Of a DNA stretch of 64,000 nt, positions 63,317 to 64,000 are shown piece by piece. Both the position numbers and the translations under genes were made by a program. The notes under the pieces were generated by a model. The model had not been told where the DNA came from, did not search any database, and saw nothing but the letters and a program-made list of their open reading frames with translations. The stretch lies in NCBI RefSeq assembly GCF_001025175.1, contig NZ_AP012324.1:1674001-1738000 (forward strand). The letters are read 5' to 3'. Source of the DNA: Bifidobacterium breve DSM 20213 = JCM 1192. GTDB taxonomy: Bacteria > Actinomycetota > Actinomycetes > Actinomycetales > Bifidobacteriaceae. The stretch's first letter is position 1; each line of letters starts with the position of its first letter.

Positions 63317-63326
63317 AGAGAAAGCG

Positions 63327-64000
63327 TCAAAAACCGAGACGGGTGCGGCCGAACTGGTCGAGCCAACGCAGGATGGCGCCTTCGCGCAACGCCCACGGGC
63401 AGATTTCGACTTCCTGAATGTTCAGGGCCTTCATGATCTCGTCAGCAACCACGCCACCGCCCACAATCTGCATTGTGCGCTCAGGCGTGATACCGGGCAA
63501 CGCCACGCGCTGTTCGGGAGCAATCGCCGCCAGGCGAGGAATCCAATCCTCCAGCTGCTCGCGGGTCATGATCCACGTATCTTCACGCCCAGGCGCACGC
63601 ATCACCGCGCCGCACAAGCGAGCCAGCGAACGGAAGGTCTTGGACGTGCCAACGGCATGGTTCGGATGTTTGGATTGCGGGAACACCTTGACCATCGGCG
63701 CCAGAATCTTACGCACATCTTTGCGCACGCCCTCCAGCTCCTCGGGAGTAGCCATACCAGAAGGCAGGAACTCGGTGGTCACACGGCCGGCACCTGCCGG
63801 CACGGAAAGCGCCACAGTCGGCTCTTCATCGGAGCCCATCGCCACTTCGAGCGAGCCGCCGCCAATATCCAGCACCAGCAGTCGGCCGGCATCCCAGCCA
63901 TACCAGCGGCGTGCGGCCAGGAACGTCAGACGCGCCTCATCATTGCCTGACAGCACGGTCACGCCCTGACCGACCATCTCTTCAATCTTATGAATCACCT
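63327..64000 (-). CDS. Exopolyphosphatase/guanosine pentaphosphatase (Ppx/GppA family), N-terminus outside window
   Basis: At least 223 residues are visible. The gene continues past the right edge, so the N-terminal ATPase-like half is missing. The ASKHA phosphate motif LDIGGGSLEV (about 42-51 of the visible part) and later GTSKTFRSLAR and GGGVVADEIM segments fit the family. It removes phosphate from polyphosphate or pppGpp. No start codon can be assigned. Confidence 0.88.
   Translation of the reverse strand, partial: VIHKIEEMVGQGVTVLSGNDEARLTFLAARRWYGWDAGRLLVLDIGGGSLEVAMGSDEEPTVALSVPAGAGRVTTEFLPSGMATPEELEGVRKDVRKILAPMVKVFPQSKHPNHAVGTSKTFRSLARLCGAVMRAPGREDTWIMTREQLEDWIPRLAAIAPEQRVALPGITPERTMQIVGGGVVADEIMKALNIQEVEICPWALREGAILRWLDQFGRTRLGF

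Overview
This window is a piece of a Bifidobacterium chromosome, most likely B. longum or a close relative. The assignment rests on recalled protein families and moderately high G+C. It also rests on a SAM-VI riboswitch in front of metK (a class described mainly from bifidobacteria), an actinobacterial-type ileS T-box, a PriA-like protein without helicase motifs, and a dense set of GH3/GH5 glycosidases with LacI/TetR regulators. No database search was possible, so the species is an inference.

Layout. 1-7.9 kb is core: the end of priA, a HAD phosphatase, fmt, ilvD (minus), rpoZ and metK. 8.3-16.2 kb is a type I restriction-modification island. hsdR, hsdM and a short hsdS form a minus-strand operon. 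Facing them are a tyrosine recombinase gene and a full-length hsdS overlapping by ATGA, and beyond these lies a silent hsdS half-cassette. A 65-bp perfect inverted repeat and four AAATGATTATTT-type sites make this an invertible specificity locus. A small toxin-like ORF follows at 16.5 kb.

16.9-21.9 kb is an ABC importer operon (lipoprotein, two permeases, ATPase) ending in an alkaline-phosphatase-superfamily hydrolase, possibly for phosphonates or phosphate esters. 22.4-26.4 kb is ileS with its T-box leader and an unexplained cluster of TGCAGAC repeats. 26.4-31.8 kb is a nucleoside/ribose salvage operon (acetyltransferase, nucleoside hydrolase, DcuC-like carrier, ribokinase) with a LacI regulator and a clear operator-promoter. 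32-36.5 kb is a MarR-controlled heterodimeric ABC exporter with three MarR-type palindromes.

36.7-45.6 kb is a glycan region: two GH3 enzymes, each paired with a paralogous TetR regulator and a similar palindromic operator, around a GH5 enzyme. It also holds a HepT/MntA-type pair, an mgtC remnant, and an array of five palindromes with a period of about 52 bp. 45.8-55.8 kb has glutamate-cysteine ligase, a giant acyl-CoA dehydratase activase-like protein (1704 aa), and the anaerobic ribonucleotide reductase nrdD-nrdG with tandem NrdR boxes. 56-64 kb is housekeeping: xseA-xseB, an NAD(P)H oxidoreductase, acyl-CoA synthetase, mscL, nucleoside deoxyribosyltransferase, tRNA-Arg(CCT), a membrane-anchored EEP-family protein, and the start-truncated end of a ppx gene.

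The most notable material is the invertible hsdS locus, the structured RNA between rpoZ and the SAM-VI element, the TGCAGAC cluster upstream of the ileS leader, and the 52-bp palindrome array that has entered the end of the GH5 gene.
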